DNA of 64,000 nucleotides from Methanocorpusculum sp. (lineage in GTDB: Archaea > Halobacteriota > Methanomicrobia > Methanomicrobiales > Methanocorpusculaceae), in contig JAFQTT010000004.1 in the NCBI GenBank assembly GCA_017408885.1, positions 62,001 through 126,000 of the forward strand, read 5' to 3'. A program made the translations under genes and the position numbers. Every line of letters starts with the position of its first letter. The stretch's first letter is position 1. Shown here piece by piece: positions 42,636-51,352 of the stretch. The notes beneath the pieces are model-generated. The model was not told the DNA's origin. It ran no database searches and saw only the letters and a list, made by a program, of their open reading frames with translations.

Positions 42636-43339
42636 TTTCAGTTGTTATTCCGGCATTTAACGAAGGAGAAGGAATCGAGGCATGCTTGAAGAGTGTCTGC
42701 GATCAGACACTTGCGCGTGATCAGTATGAGGTGATTGTTGTTGACGGAAATTCGAAGGACAACACCAGAGAGATTGCTGCAAAGTATGCGGATAAGGTTT
42801 TCATTCAGACAAGCAAGAAGGTCGGAGGTGCCAGGAACGATGGTGTGATGGAAGCAAAGTATGACTGGATTGTAACTGCTGATGCTGATTGTTTCTTCCC
42901 GCGTACATGGCTTGAGACGATTGTAAATGATTTCAAGAACCATCCGGAGGCTTCTACTTTCTATGGGCCGATTTATCCTCTCGAGCCTGGATTAAAGCAT
43001 AAGATTGAGGTTTTCCTCTACAACAGAGTTGTCTGGCTCGGCGGAAAGACCGGTATTTTCTATGCAACGCTTGGTGCAAATACTGCCTTTAGAAAGAAGG
43101 AGTTTATCGAGGCTGGAATGTACCGCGTCTGTGATGCAGGAGACGACTGGGAGCTTCCAAAGCGGATGAAGCATTTCGGAAAGGTTCATCTTGATATGAA
43201 GATGGTTGTCGGGTTCTCTATGAGGAGATATATTAACTTTGGACTTTTCCGTTCTGCATTCCAGTGGTTCTATGTGGTGGCTAAAGGAGGAGATTCCGAT
43301 AAGCACCAGTATATGGGAAAGACGTATACGAAGAAGTAA
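42632..43339 (+). CDS. Family 2 glycosyltransferase
   Basis: The 235-residue protein has the GT-A fold start MISVVIPAFNEGEGIEACLK, the DxD-like VTADADCFFP near 76-85, and ANTAFRKKEF near 148. A weakly hydrophobic region near 110-130 may touch the membrane. It should move a sugar from a nucleotide donor to a lipid or protein carrier. It is coupled by ATGA to the flavoprotein gene. Element copy C starts a few bases after its stop. Confidence 0.92.
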   Translation: MISVVIPAFNEGEGIEACLKSVCDQTLARDQYEVIVVDGNSKDNTREIAAKYADKVFIQTSKKVGGARNDGVMEAKYDWIVTADADCFFPRTWLETIVNDFKNHPEASTFYGPIYPLEPGLKHKIEVFLYNRVVWLGGKTGIFYATLGANTAFRKKEFIEAGMYRVCDAGDDWELPKRMKHFGKVHLDMKMVVGFSMRRYINFGLFRSAFQWFYVVAKGGDSDKHQYMGKTYTKK

Positions 43340-43345
43340 TTGCCA

Positions 43346-43400
43346 GTATGCCGCGACGCCTTATCCGCATGCGGCTCTTCGAGCCTTAGCGTGAGGGTGT
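43346..43400 (+). repeat. Two-hairpin intergenic element, copy C, without flanking repeats
   Basis: Core GTATGCC-GCGACGCCT-TATC-CGCATGCGG, then a GGCTC-TTC-GAGCC hairpin and CTTAGCG. It matches copies A, B and D in block order. No direct repeat of the flanks at a distance of 75-95 bp could be found. It starts 6 bp after the glycosyltransferase stop. Confidence 0.75.
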
Positions 43401-43493
43401 TGAGATTTTCTCTTTTTTCCAGTATCTCTATAACCTAAAGGCAATTCCGAATCTTATTTTTTGAAAAATAGAGGTTGTTAGAAATCCTCTAAT

Positions 43494-44498
43494 TTATTCC
43501 TCGGATACCATTCTGTTAATCAGAATTTCTGCGATATCTGAGCTGTATTCTGTGATTCTGTGCATGCTCTGTACAATCTGGTTCACGGCAATTGCTTCCT
43601 GAGCTTTCATCTTACGTGTAGTGTCTCCGAACTGATGGTACTGTGGTTCAAGTTCGTCTGCATCGGAAATAATCTGGTTTGCCTTCACAATATTTCCGGA
43701 AAACACTGCCTGAATACTTCTGTAGAATACATCAAGTGACTCAGCATCAAGACCTGAAAGCTTTGGGATAAGAGAACGGTCAACACCTTTGTCGATTAGG
43801 ACAAGGACTGATTCGGCAATCAAAACCGCGTGGTCTCCGACACGCTCTATGATACGTGAAATCTGATAATAGGTCGAAGCCATGCTTGGTGTAATATTCA
43901 TCCGAAGAGACAATGCAGGATTGTCAATAATCAGGGAGAACTGTCTGTGAATTAGCCAGTGAAGGCGGTCGATATCAGTATCGCGTGCTGCAACATCCTC
44001 TGCCAGCTCACGCTTTCCCTGCTCTAAAGCATATACAGCGTCTTCATGCATCGCCTTTACAATCACATACATACGCCTGATTGTATTCTCAAACGGCATC
44101 TCGCTTGGGTTTAAGATATCCTTTAGAGTAATGCTGTTGTCGGTTTCTTCTGCTACTTCCTGACCGATTGTCATCTGTGTAAATTTGCGGACAACCTGCC
44201 TGACTTTTGGAGGAATACGCCCTGCGGATGTAATTTTAATCACAGTAAAGCCGCTGATGTATGCCCCGATTAATGAGCGAAGAAGCATCTGCGGGTCAGG
44301 GTAATCCTTTAATGGAAACTCTTTTGATTTTGTTGTTCTGTCATACTTGATATTCGGAGTAATAAGAAGAGTGCCGTCGGCCTGTGATACAACACCGATT
44401 GGGTCATTTTTCTGAATGTTTCGTTCGCGAATCCATGACTTCGGCAGAGAAAGAACATATGACGACCCGCCGGTCACCTGAATCTTTCTGATTTCCAT
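43494..44498 (-). CDS. PhoU-type phosphate uptake regulator with AbrB-like N-terminus
   Basis: The 334-residue protein has a SpoVT/AbrB-like DNA-binding domain (MEIRKIQVTGGSSYVLSLPK to about 50) and two PhoU helical repeats, the second with YQISRIIERVGDHAVLIAES near 207-226 and the last with IVQSMHRITEYSSDIAEILI. This archaeal architecture controls phosphate transport or response genes. No pst genes are in the window. After its stop lies GGTTGTTAGAAATCCT within an AGAGG/CCTCT stem. Confidence 0.9.
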   Translation of the reverse strand: MEIRKIQVTGGSSYVLSLPKSWIRERNIQKNDPIGVVSQADGTLLITPNIKYDRTTKSKEFPLKDYPDPQMLLRSLIGAYISGFTVIKITSAGRIPPKVRQVVRKFTQMTIGQEVAEETDNSITLKDILNPSEMPFENTIRRMYVIVKAMHEDAVYALEQGKRELAEDVAARDTDIDRLHWLIHRQFSLIIDNPALSLRMNITPSMASTYYQISRIIERVGDHAVLIAESVLVLIDKGVDRSLIPKLSGLDAESLDVFYRSIQAVFSGNIVKANQIISDADELEPQYHQFGDTTRKMKAQEAIAVNQIVQSMHRITEYSSDIAEILINRMVSEE

Positions 44499-44554
44499 AA
44501 AATAGTATTTGGCAGGGATTCTATAAATACTATAGAGTACCTGTTTTCACAATA

Positions 44555-47305
44555 TTATACGAGCAGTTCTCTGATGACAGAGATGAGGGTATTTACTTCG
44601 CTATCTGTGTTGTAGAACGAAAGAGATGCACGAACTGTTCCGTTTGCTGCTCCAAGGCGTCTCATTAATGGTTCTGCACAGTGCATTCCAGACCTTACAG
44701 CGATTGCGTGTTCTTCATCAAGCCATGCGGAAAGTTCATGCGGGTGAACTCCTTCTACGTTGAATGAAACCGCACCAACGCGTGAGTCTGCATCGCGGCA
44801 TGCGTAAAGCGTTACACCTTCAATTTTTTCGAGGCCTTCGATTAAGAGGTCGGTGAGTTTCTTTTCGCGGGCTGATACTGCGTCCATTCCAAGAGCTTCG
44901 AGGTAGTCAACTGCTGCTGCAAGACCGATTCCGCCTGAGATGTTCGGTGTTCCCGACTCGTATTTTGCATATCCTTTTGCCGGAACGTAGCTGTCGTCAG
45001 ATACACTCTCAACCATTCCGCCTCCAAGAATAAGCGGTTCGAGGTTTTCTTCACGCATCCAGAGAACGCCTGTTCCGGTTGGACCAAACATTTTGTGTCC
45101 TGAGAAGATGTAGTAGTCAGCATGGATTTTTTCCACGTCAACTTTCATGTGCGGGACTGCCTGGGCTCCGTCTACACAGAAAGCAACGCCTGCTTTGCGG
45201 CAGAGTTTTCCAATCTCTTCGACCGGGTTTACAGTACCTGTGACATTTGATGCATGGGTTACTGTGACGAGACGAACTGATCTGTCCTCTTCTAAGATGT
45301 TTCTTAATTCATCCATGTCGAGAGTTAAGTCATCTTTGATTTTCACAATTCTGATGTTTACTCCCTTTAATGCACGCCATGGAAGGATGTTTGAGTGATG
45401 TTCGAGTTCTGTTAAGACAACTGTGTCGCCTTCGCCAAATGGGAAGCCGCGGGCTACAATGTTTAATGCTTCTGTTGAGTTTTTGGTAAAGACAACAGTT
45501 CCTGCTTCTCCGTTGATGAACTTTGCAACTTTCTGGTGAGCGTGCCAGTATTTCTGGGTTGCAATTTTTGAGAGTCTGTGGACTCCGCGTCCGACATTTG
45601 CTCTGAAGTTCTGGTCGAATTCAGCGACTGCTGCGATTACCTGATTTGGAGAGAATGATGTTGCCCCGTTGTCCATGTAGATGATGTCTCCAATCATTGG
45701 GAAGTCTGCTCTGATCTTTTCGACATCGAGTTTGGGAATCTCTGGTACGGTGTCATCAACCAGATTTTCTCTCTGGTGTTCGGGCATTAAGTGTGCGACA
45801 GATGCGGGAGTGCTTCGTTTTACCGGTTTTTCGGTTAAGTCAAGACCTTTTTCTCTGACGAGCTCCTTCATCTTTGGCGGAAGTTCTTTCCATCTCCAAA
45901 GTCCCCATGAGATGAATTCTTCTGGAAGGCCTCTGTCACTTGCCCAGCGGTTTAGGAAGTCGTCCCATCTTTTTGCCATCTCAGGGTGGGTTTTGTGCAT
46001 GTTTTCCTGTTCTGCTTCGAGCATTGCAGGGCATAAGTAGCATCCGATTCTTTCGTATCCCATCTCGTAAAGCGGGTTGTACGGGATTTCCTTGAGCCAG
46101 AGATAGAAGAATACATCCAAAGCTCTCCATGAGCGAATGGGTGATATGTTTAGCTGTAAGGGGTTGTTCGGGTTCTGGGTTACTGCTTCGAGTTCAGCTC
46201 TGTTCCATGATTCGTACCAGCGGTTACCCTGAACCGTTAGGCATTCGCCTGTTTCGTTTAGGTGGACTTTTAACGGGTTGAGTTTTAAGAGTTTACAGCA
46301 CCAGCGGTGGTCTTTTGCAGGCGGTCCTGCTTTTTCGACAGCCTGCCAGAAGTTTCCTGCTTTGCTGATGAATTCAACGTTTTGTGATTTTACAAACTCG
46401 ATGGTTTCCGGGAATTCAAGTCCTGTGTCGATGAAGAATGCATTGGTGACGCCGGCTTTTTGTGCGATGTGCCAGACTGCTGTGCTGTCTTTTCCGCCGG
46501 AGAATGAGCAGTTTATGGTTGGTTTGAGGCTTAGGTTCTGGCGAATCTCGCGTACTGCTGTGCGTTCCATGTTCTTTAGGTGGAATGCGTTTTTGGCGAC
46601 TGCGTCATTCCATGTCGGGTTTGGAAGCTGTTTTGCAGGTTCGACGGCTCCAAGTTCTTTGATTTTCAAAGATTCGCCTTTGAGAATTCCTGTTCCGTAC
46701 TTTGATTTGTATCGGACGATAACTACTCCGTCTTCGATTGCCTGTGGTTTTACAGTAATCTTTTTGCCTCCAAGACGTCCTTCGGGAATGGATACTGCTG
46801 CGTCTTCTAATCTTACAATTCCGCGGTCGGCTTTTCCGATTAACCATGGAAGAGCTTCTGCTTCTATGTCGAGTGAGAAGCGTCTTTTGGACTGGTCAAA
46901 GCTGAGCCATGCAAAGCGTACTCCGTTTGCGATAATCAGGTCGTTTCTGTCCATTCCGCCTGCTTTGTTTAAGACAAGGATGTTTGGTAATGTGACCTTT
47001 TCTCCGAAACGTTTCTGGATGAGGTTTTGGATTAGTTCGTAGTCTCCTTTTAATGCAGGGCGTACGTCGTACGGCTGCTGGAGGTCGATTTTAATCGACT
47101 CGGTCTTGCAGGCACAGGTTTTTGCTAAAAGCGGTATGTTACATACAGGACACCAGTAGAGCTGTTTCATGAGTTTTGCTCTGATGCTGTCTTTTCTTGT
47201 AACCTCTAGTCCAAGTGACTTTGGCTTTTCTTTTCGTTCTGTTTTTTTATGTTCCGGCTTTCTTTTTTTCTGCCGGTATTTTGGAGGTCTGTATTCGTGA
47301 GGCAC
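44555..47305 (-). CDS. Fusion of PAPS/APS-reductase-like protein and SufS-type cysteine desulfurase
   Basis: The 916-residue protein has, in order: a basic N-terminus, a zinc ribbon CPVC...CAC (52-66), a PUA-like region (about 120-210), an adenylyl-sulfate-reductase-like domain with SGGKDSTAVWH (269-279), a CC pair (336-337) and CYLC (422-425), which together fit the 4Fe-4S ligand pattern, and a class V aminotransferase domain (about 530-916) with NGATSFSP, GHKMFGPTGTGVLW (PLP lysine) and RSGMHCAEPL (persulfide cysteine). It may couple sulfur release to sulfur transfer, for example in tRNA or Fe-S synthesis. Divergent from a small membrane gene. Confidence 0.9.
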   Translation of the reverse strand: MPHEYRPPKYRQKKRKPEHKKTERKEKPKSLGLEVTRKDSIRAKLMKQLYWCPVCNIPLLAKTCACKTESIKIDLQQPYDVRPALKGDYELIQNLIQKRFGEKVTLPNILVLNKAGGMDRNDLIIANGVRFAWLSFDQSKRRFSLDIEAEALPWLIGKADRGIVRLEDAAVSIPEGRLGGKKITVKPQAIEDGVVIVRYKSKYGTGILKGESLKIKELGAVEPAKQLPNPTWNDAVAKNAFHLKNMERTAVREIRQNLSLKPTINCSFSGGKDSTAVWHIAQKAGVTNAFFIDTGLEFPETIEFVKSQNVEFISKAGNFWQAVEKAGPPAKDHRWCCKLLKLNPLKVHLNETGECLTVQGNRWYESWNRAELEAVTQNPNNPLQLNISPIRSWRALDVFFYLWLKEIPYNPLYEMGYERIGCYLCPAMLEAEQENMHKTHPEMAKRWDDFLNRWASDRGLPEEFISWGLWRWKELPPKMKELVREKGLDLTEKPVKRSTPASVAHLMPEHQRENLVDDTVPEIPKLDVEKIRADFPMIGDIIYMDNGATSFSPNQVIAAVAEFDQNFRANVGRGVHRLSKIATQKYWHAHQKVAKFINGEAGTVVFTKNSTEALNIVARGFPFGEGDTVVLTELEHHSNILPWRALKGVNIRIVKIKDDLTLDMDELRNILEEDRSVRLVTVTHASNVTGTVNPVEEIGKLCRKAGVAFCVDGAQAVPHMKVDVEKIHADYYIFSGHKMFGPTGTGVLWMREENLEPLILGGGMVESVSDDSYVPAKGYAKYESGTPNISGGIGLAAAVDYLEALGMDAVSAREKKLTDLLIEGLEKIEGVTLYACRDADSRVGAVSFNVEGVHPHELSAWLDEEHAIAVRSGMHCAEPLMRRLGAANGTVRASLSFYNTDSEVNTLISVIRELLV

Positions 47306-47372
47306 AGTTGTTTAATATATTGAATGTATTTGCATAAGCCTCTTTTGTGAGGCGTGCGTATAAGTAAGTACT

Positions 47373-47657
47373 ATGGGATTAAATCCGGTGCCGAGATTGC
47401 GCGAAGGGGCAACTTTAGATGATATGAACTGGAACGAGAGGTTTTACTACTGTCTGCAAAAGCCGTTCTGGTTTATTTTAGGAATTGTAGTTTTTGGAAT
47501 TCTTGCTCTTGTATATTCGCTGAACGGGCTTGTCGGGGATTTACTTGATGTTGCAGTTCTTCTCATATGGGGTATTGGAATTATTTATCTCCCGATTGCT
47601 CTTCCTGTGTCGATTATCTACGCTACGGTTATGGGATTTAGAAAAAAGACCGAATGA
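47373..47657 (+). CDS. Small two-helix membrane protein
   Basis: The 94-residue product has hydrophobic segments at about 33-50 and 58-85 (FWFILGIVVFGILALVYS; VAVLLIWGIGIIYLPIALPV). I recognise no family. The ATGA overlap with the MFS gene suggests it is an accessory subunit or co-regulated gene of the exporter. Confidence 0.7.
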   Translation: MGLNPVPRLREGATLDDMNWNERFYYCLQKPFWFILGIVVFGILALVYSLNGLVGDLLDVAVLLIWGIGIIYLPIALPVSIIYATVMGFRKKTE

Positions 47658-49066
47658 AATCCGAGAACTCCAAAATAAACAAACAATCCATCCTTCTCTT
47701 AATAGCCGTAGCTCTCGGCGGATTGATGGACGGCCTTGACGGCTCAATTGTAAACATTGCTCTTCCAATAATTGCCTCGGACTTCGGAGCTGACACCGGT
47801 TCTGTTTCATGGATTGTTATCATCTACCTCTTAATGGTCGCTGGAACAATCCTTATCTTTGGAAACATCGCATCAAGAGGTCACATCAAAAAGACACTGA
47901 TTGCAGGATTTGCTCTATTTACAATATCCTCTGTTATCTGCGGATTTTCCATATCCCTTCCAATGCTCATCATCGCACGCGGAATCCAGGGTCTTGGGGC
48001 TTCAATGATTATTGCCTGTGCCCCGATTATCTGCGTAAAGTTCATGCCAAGAGAAATCATCGGCCTCTCATTTGGAGTACTAACTGCGGCAACGTCTGTT
48101 GGATTTGCGGCAGGTCCTGCCATTGGCGGAGTTTTGACACACTTCCTTTCGTGGAACTGGATTTTCTTCATCAACATACCAATCGGCATTTTTGCAATTC
48201 TCTACTGCTTAAAGGTAATCCCGAAAGGAGATGCGGCAAGTTCAGAGCCTTTCGACTGGATAGGATCTCTTCTTCTCTTCGCGGCTATGGCATGCGGAAC
48301 TTATGTCCTTGAACGCTTCCCGCATGTCGGTTTTTCAAGCCCTCAGATTCTTGGAATCCTTGCGGCCTGTATAATATCCGCTGTAATTCTTTGCATCTAT
48401 GAACTGAAAAATCCACGTCCGTTAATTAACATCAGGGTGTTCAAATACTTCAAAGTAAATGCAGTTATCTCTGCTTTCCTTATCGTACAGGTGATTTACT
48501 GCGGTCTGCTGTATCTTATCCCGTTCTATCTGACAAATGCTGCAGGCATAGACTCTCTGGTTTCCGGAATTTATCTTTTAATACCGCCGCTTGTAACAGC
48601 TGTTGCAAGTATTCCGGTAAGCCGTATCTCAGACAGAATCGGAGGACGCAGATGGTTCATGGCTGCATCTTCTGCGATGCTTGTCGTAATCAGTCTTATC
48701 TATTCGGTAATTATTCCTGAGTTCGGGGCTCTTCCATTAATCGCCGCCCTAATCCTCATGGGTTTTTCGATTGCTGCAGTAAGCGGTCCCGGCCCTGGCA
48801 AAATCGTTGAGGTAATGCCTGAAGGAGACAAAGAACTTGGCTCGACCATTATGATGACCTGCGTCTACGGCGGAGGGGTTTTAGGTACAGCCCTTTATGC
48901 TGCCATATTCACCCTTCTGACCAGCAGCGGAGGACATGTTATTTCGTTTGCAGAGCTTCCAACAGAGATTTTCCTCTACGGATTCCACTTAGCGATGATT
49001 ATCGGGGCTGTTATCTCTATTGCCGGAGTTATTCTGTCGCTTGTTGTACGCGACAATCCTGAATAA
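47654..49066 (+). CDS. MFS transporter, DHA2 (14-helix) family
   Basis: The 470-residue protein has motif D1 MDGLDGSIVNIALPIIAS near 22-39, a degraded motif A IASRGHIKKT near 70-79, and motif C SVGFAAGPAIGGVLTHFLSWNW near 150-171. Fourteen helices are visible. It should export a drug-like or metabolic compound. The motif A residues (normally GxLaDrxGrkxxl) are clearly changed compared with the paralogue at 21881-23260, so gating may differ. Confidence 0.9.
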   Translation: MKSENSKINKQSILLLIAVALGGLMDGLDGSIVNIALPIIASDFGADTGSVSWIVIIYLLMVAGTILIFGNIASRGHIKKTLIAGFALFTISSVICGFSISLPMLIIARGIQGLGASMIIACAPIICVKFMPREIIGLSFGVLTAATSVGFAAGPAIGGVLTHFLSWNWIFFINIPIGIFAILYCLKVIPKGDAASSEPFDWIGSLLLFAAMACGTYVLERFPHVGFSSPQILGILAACIISAVILCIYELKNPRPLINIRVFKYFKVNAVISAFLIVQVIYCGLLYLIPFYLTNAAGIDSLVSGIYLLIPPLVTAVASIPVSRISDRIGGRRWFMAASSAMLVVISLIYSVIIPEFGALPLIAALILMGFSIAAVSGPGPGKIVEVMPEGDKELGSTIMMTCVYGGGVLGTALYAAIFTLLTSSGGHVISFAELPTEIFLYGFHLAMIIGAVISIAGVILSLVVRDNPE

Positions 49067-49204
49067 TCAACCCGCGCATGAGCTGTGTGTGCATGTAGCA
49101 TGATTTATCACCCCCCTTAGCTGATGCTGTAATCTATTTGTGTTTTATTCATACAATATGTAAATCAAATGAATTATTCAAAAACATTATTGCCTCGAAG
49201 ATTA

Positions 49205-49215
49205 GTTTTATAATC
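49205..49215 (+). promoter_or_regulatory. TATA box of the NTF2-like gene
   Basis: GTTTTATAATC lies 29-39 bp before the ATG at 49244. Confidence 0.5.
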
Positions 49216-49243
49216 TGACTCGACCAAATATCTCATATCAACT

Positions 49244-49597
49244 ATGATTATGAAACCCCCTGTTCGATCAGAAGAGGAGATTTCCAAGACTCTCCTGAGC
49301 CTGCTGAATGCATATGAAAGATCCGACATCCCAAAGCTCCAGGAGCTCATCTCAAGGGACGTTGACATTCACATTCATGAACTCGATTTGTATGGGAGAG
49401 CTGCATTCTTCCGAATATATGAACCAGAGCGTTTCGTACTGTCAAAGTATTCAGTAAAGACTGACGGACATGTTGGGTGGAGTTACGGTACTATCAGAAA
49501 AAATGATGAAGTAATGCATTTTAGTATTGTATTGCGTGAAAAACGCAGACACCACTGGAAGGTTGTCCACGTTCATTTATCTGACGCGTCACTCTGA
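49244..49597 (+). CDS. SnoaL/NTF2-like protein
   Basis: The 117-residue protein has the short alpha-helix plus beta-sheet pattern of the NTF2/SnoaL fold: LLSLLNAYERSDIPKLQELI at the start, DVDIHIHELDLYGRAAFFRIY, and the end strands MHFSIVLREKRRHHWKVVHVH. No catalytic residues can be assigned. The gene is single, with its own promoter, and converges on a GNAT gene. Confidence 0.7.
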   Translation: MIMKPPVRSEEEISKTLLSLLNAYERSDIPKLQELISRDVDIHIHELDLYGRAAFFRIYEPERFVLSKYSVKTDGHVGWSYGTIRKNDEVMHFSIVLREKRRHHWKVVHVHLSDASL

Positions 49598-49603
49598 TTA
49601 AAA

Positions 49604-50125
49604 CTATTTTTTAAGAATTTCCGGCATTCCAAGTCCGCCCGGATGGATGCCTAAGAGAGTTTCATAATATACATCCGGCAGAAAATCTTTTGCAGTTGAG
49701 AGGACAGTATAAGTCATCTGAGTGTCTCGAAGAAGATATCCTGTATTATAGAATCCGTTTCTTTCGTAGAATGAATAACGCCTTCTTCTCTCATCTGCAT
49801 TATCTGCTGTATCATCCATTGGCTCGATGTTAAGTGTCAGAGGTTTTCTGTACAGGTTTTTAAGATACGACAAAATCTCTGAGCCGATTCCTGTTGAGCG
49901 GATATTTTCTGATACTGCAAGATACAAAACAAAAACCATCCCGCGTCCTTCAACTGTAAAAGACAGACCTGCAAGGCTTCCTTCTTTATAGTACGAAATA
50001 AACCGGCAGGAACGCCTAAGTCTCATCATTTGCAGGAATAAAAAAGGAAACCGTTCCTCTTTTGGAAATGCTGATAGATACAGGCGTCTAACAGAAAAAC
50101 CTGCTGGTCTGCTTGTAAGAGACAT
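49604..50125 (-). CDS. GNAT-family N-acetyltransferase
   Basis: The 173-residue protein has RRLYLSAFPKEERFPF near 14-29, FVLYLAVSENIRSTGIGSEILSYLKN near 65-92, where the acetyl-CoA-binding loop (RxxGxG) reads RSTGIG, and YERNGFYNTGYLL near 125. Substrate unknown. It converges on the NTF2-like gene six bases away and has T-rich sequence after it on neither strand. Confidence 0.85.
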   Translation of the reverse strand: MSLTSRPAGFSVRRLYLSAFPKEERFPFLFLQMMRLRRSCRFISYYKEGSLAGLSFTVEGRGMVFVLYLAVSENIRSTGIGSEILSYLKNLYRKPLTLNIEPMDDTADNADERRRRYSFYERNGFYNTGYLLRDTQMTYTVLSTAKDFLPDVYYETLLGIHPGGLGMPEILKK

Positions 50126-50218
50126 ACCTCAATCTTGGAATCAGCATCCAAAAAAGGTTTTTGGTGTTCCCTTTGTCAGTCACATCATTCTTATATGATT
50201 CTGCGGCCAACACAATAG

Positions 50219-50237
50219 TGCACGAAGACTTCGTGCA
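50219..50237. terminator. Near-perfect hairpin downstream of the TrmB-like gene
   Basis: TGCACGAA-GAC-TTCGTGCA forms an 8-bp stem followed by AAAA on the plus strand. On the minus strand it lies 65 bp after the regulator stop, with a TCCGGA repeat pair (50294 region) between them. A role in ending the regulator transcript is possible. Confidence 0.4.
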
Positions 50238-50303
50238 AAACTTCATGAAAGGCATTCGCACCTGCCTTCATTGCATACCCTGTCGCATCCGGCATCCGGA
50301 GAT

Positions 50304-51086
50304 TCATTTCCGGATTTGCGGCAGAGGTTTCAGATAAGATATCAGATTCTCAGCCATCAGACTAATAAAGAAATTCCTGTCAGTAAAAAATACCATTCCC
50401 TGCAAATTCCCTTCAACCGTATCAATACTCAGCATAGATGTGCGGTCGGAGATTAACAGAAACTTACTGTTCTGTTTATGAAACGGCGTCGGCTGTACAT
50501 CACGCAGTGTCTTTGGAATCCGTACTGAGTCAAGTGTCATGCAGGGAACAGGCACACCTTCTGCATCTTTATCCTCTTTTACCACAAGATAGAGATTCAC
50601 CTTCCTTGCAAGCTGTTTTAACGTCTTTTCTGGAATCATATGCAGCAGATATTCTGTATCCGCAGAACTGATTATCAGCTCTGATTTACACTGCGACAGA
50701 AGCGTCTTTAAGTGATTCTGAATCGCCCACTCTGTCTGCAGTTCATATGCATGCGGGGTGGAAAACAGCGGCTCGGGTTTTTCCTGGCTCTTCAAAAACT
50801 CTTCTGCCTCTGAAAGTTCATGCAAAGCATTCTGCTTTAATGTTCGAAATGTCTGGGTGATGTCGGTTTTTGCATACCGCAGGGGGCTGCTTCCGATAAC
50901 TGCTGTGAATCCCTTTTTCTCCAGAGATTTTAACGACTCATATACTTTGTTTCGCGGAATGCCGCAGATATCATAAATCTCTCTGACCGTTGCAAACTTC
51001 AGATGAAAAATGACAGCATATACCTTCGCCTCGTACTCTGTCATCCCGATTCTCTGCATCACCGACACAAACTGCTCGTCAATCAT
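50304..51086 (-). CDS. TrmB-family transcriptional regulator
   Basis: The 260-residue protein has an N-terminal winged helix (IGMTEYEAKVYAVIFHLKFATVREIYDICGIPRNKVYESLK-like block, about 12-52) and a C-terminal region with a phospholipase-D-like strand pattern (LIISSADTEYLLHMI near 137; LLISDRTSMLSIDT near 215) that in relatives binds sugars. Target genes are unknown; it may regulate itself or its neighbours. Confidence 0.85.
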   Translation of the reverse strand: MIDEQFVSVMQRIGMTEYEAKVYAVIFHLKFATVREIYDICGIPRNKVYESLKSLEKKGFTAVIGSSPLRYAKTDITQTFRTLKQNALHELSEAEEFLKSQEKPEPLFSTPHAYELQTEWAIQNHLKTLLSQCKSELIISSADTEYLLHMIPEKTLKQLARKVNLYLVVKEDKDAEGVPVPCMTLDSVRIPKTLRDVQPTPFHKQNSKFLLISDRTSMLSIDTVEGNLQGMVFFTDRNFFISLMAENLISYLKPLPQIRK

Positions 51087-51313
51087 TTATTTTCTATTCT
51101 CTATCATGCTTTAAATAGTTCTGTAACTTTTTCCGGTAACACCACCTTTATGCTCCATCCTCTCCCATATTTATATTGCATGCATTGACCTGCATGTTAA
51201 TACTCGCATTTGGTACGTGCCGCTGTCCTCCGTCTCCACCTATTCCGACAGTGGTGTAAACCGAGATATCAATACCAATATTTTTTTTGTATTCTGCCGT
51301 TTCGGGTAACAGA

Positions 51314-51323
51314 GATTATAAAC
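51314..51323 (+). promoter_or_regulatory. TATA box of the FKBP gene
   Basis: GATTATAAAC lies 30-39 bp before the ATG at 51353, with AAGGAAT between. The rest of 51087-51352 shows nothing that looks like a gene. Confidence 0.55.
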
Positions 51324-51352
51324 TTAGAACGACCATATAATAAGGAATTCGT

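Noticed and set aside
46278-47042. 254-residue plus-strand frame opposite the PAPS-reductase/SufS gene
   Set aside because: Composition (Ser/Phe/Arg-rich) and lack of start signals are typical of an antisense frame of a long coding gene.
49081-49125. Possible element copy near CCTTAGCTG after the second MFS gene
   Set aside because: Only CTTAGC and a weak GCATG are shared; no hairpin of the expected type and no flanking repeat.
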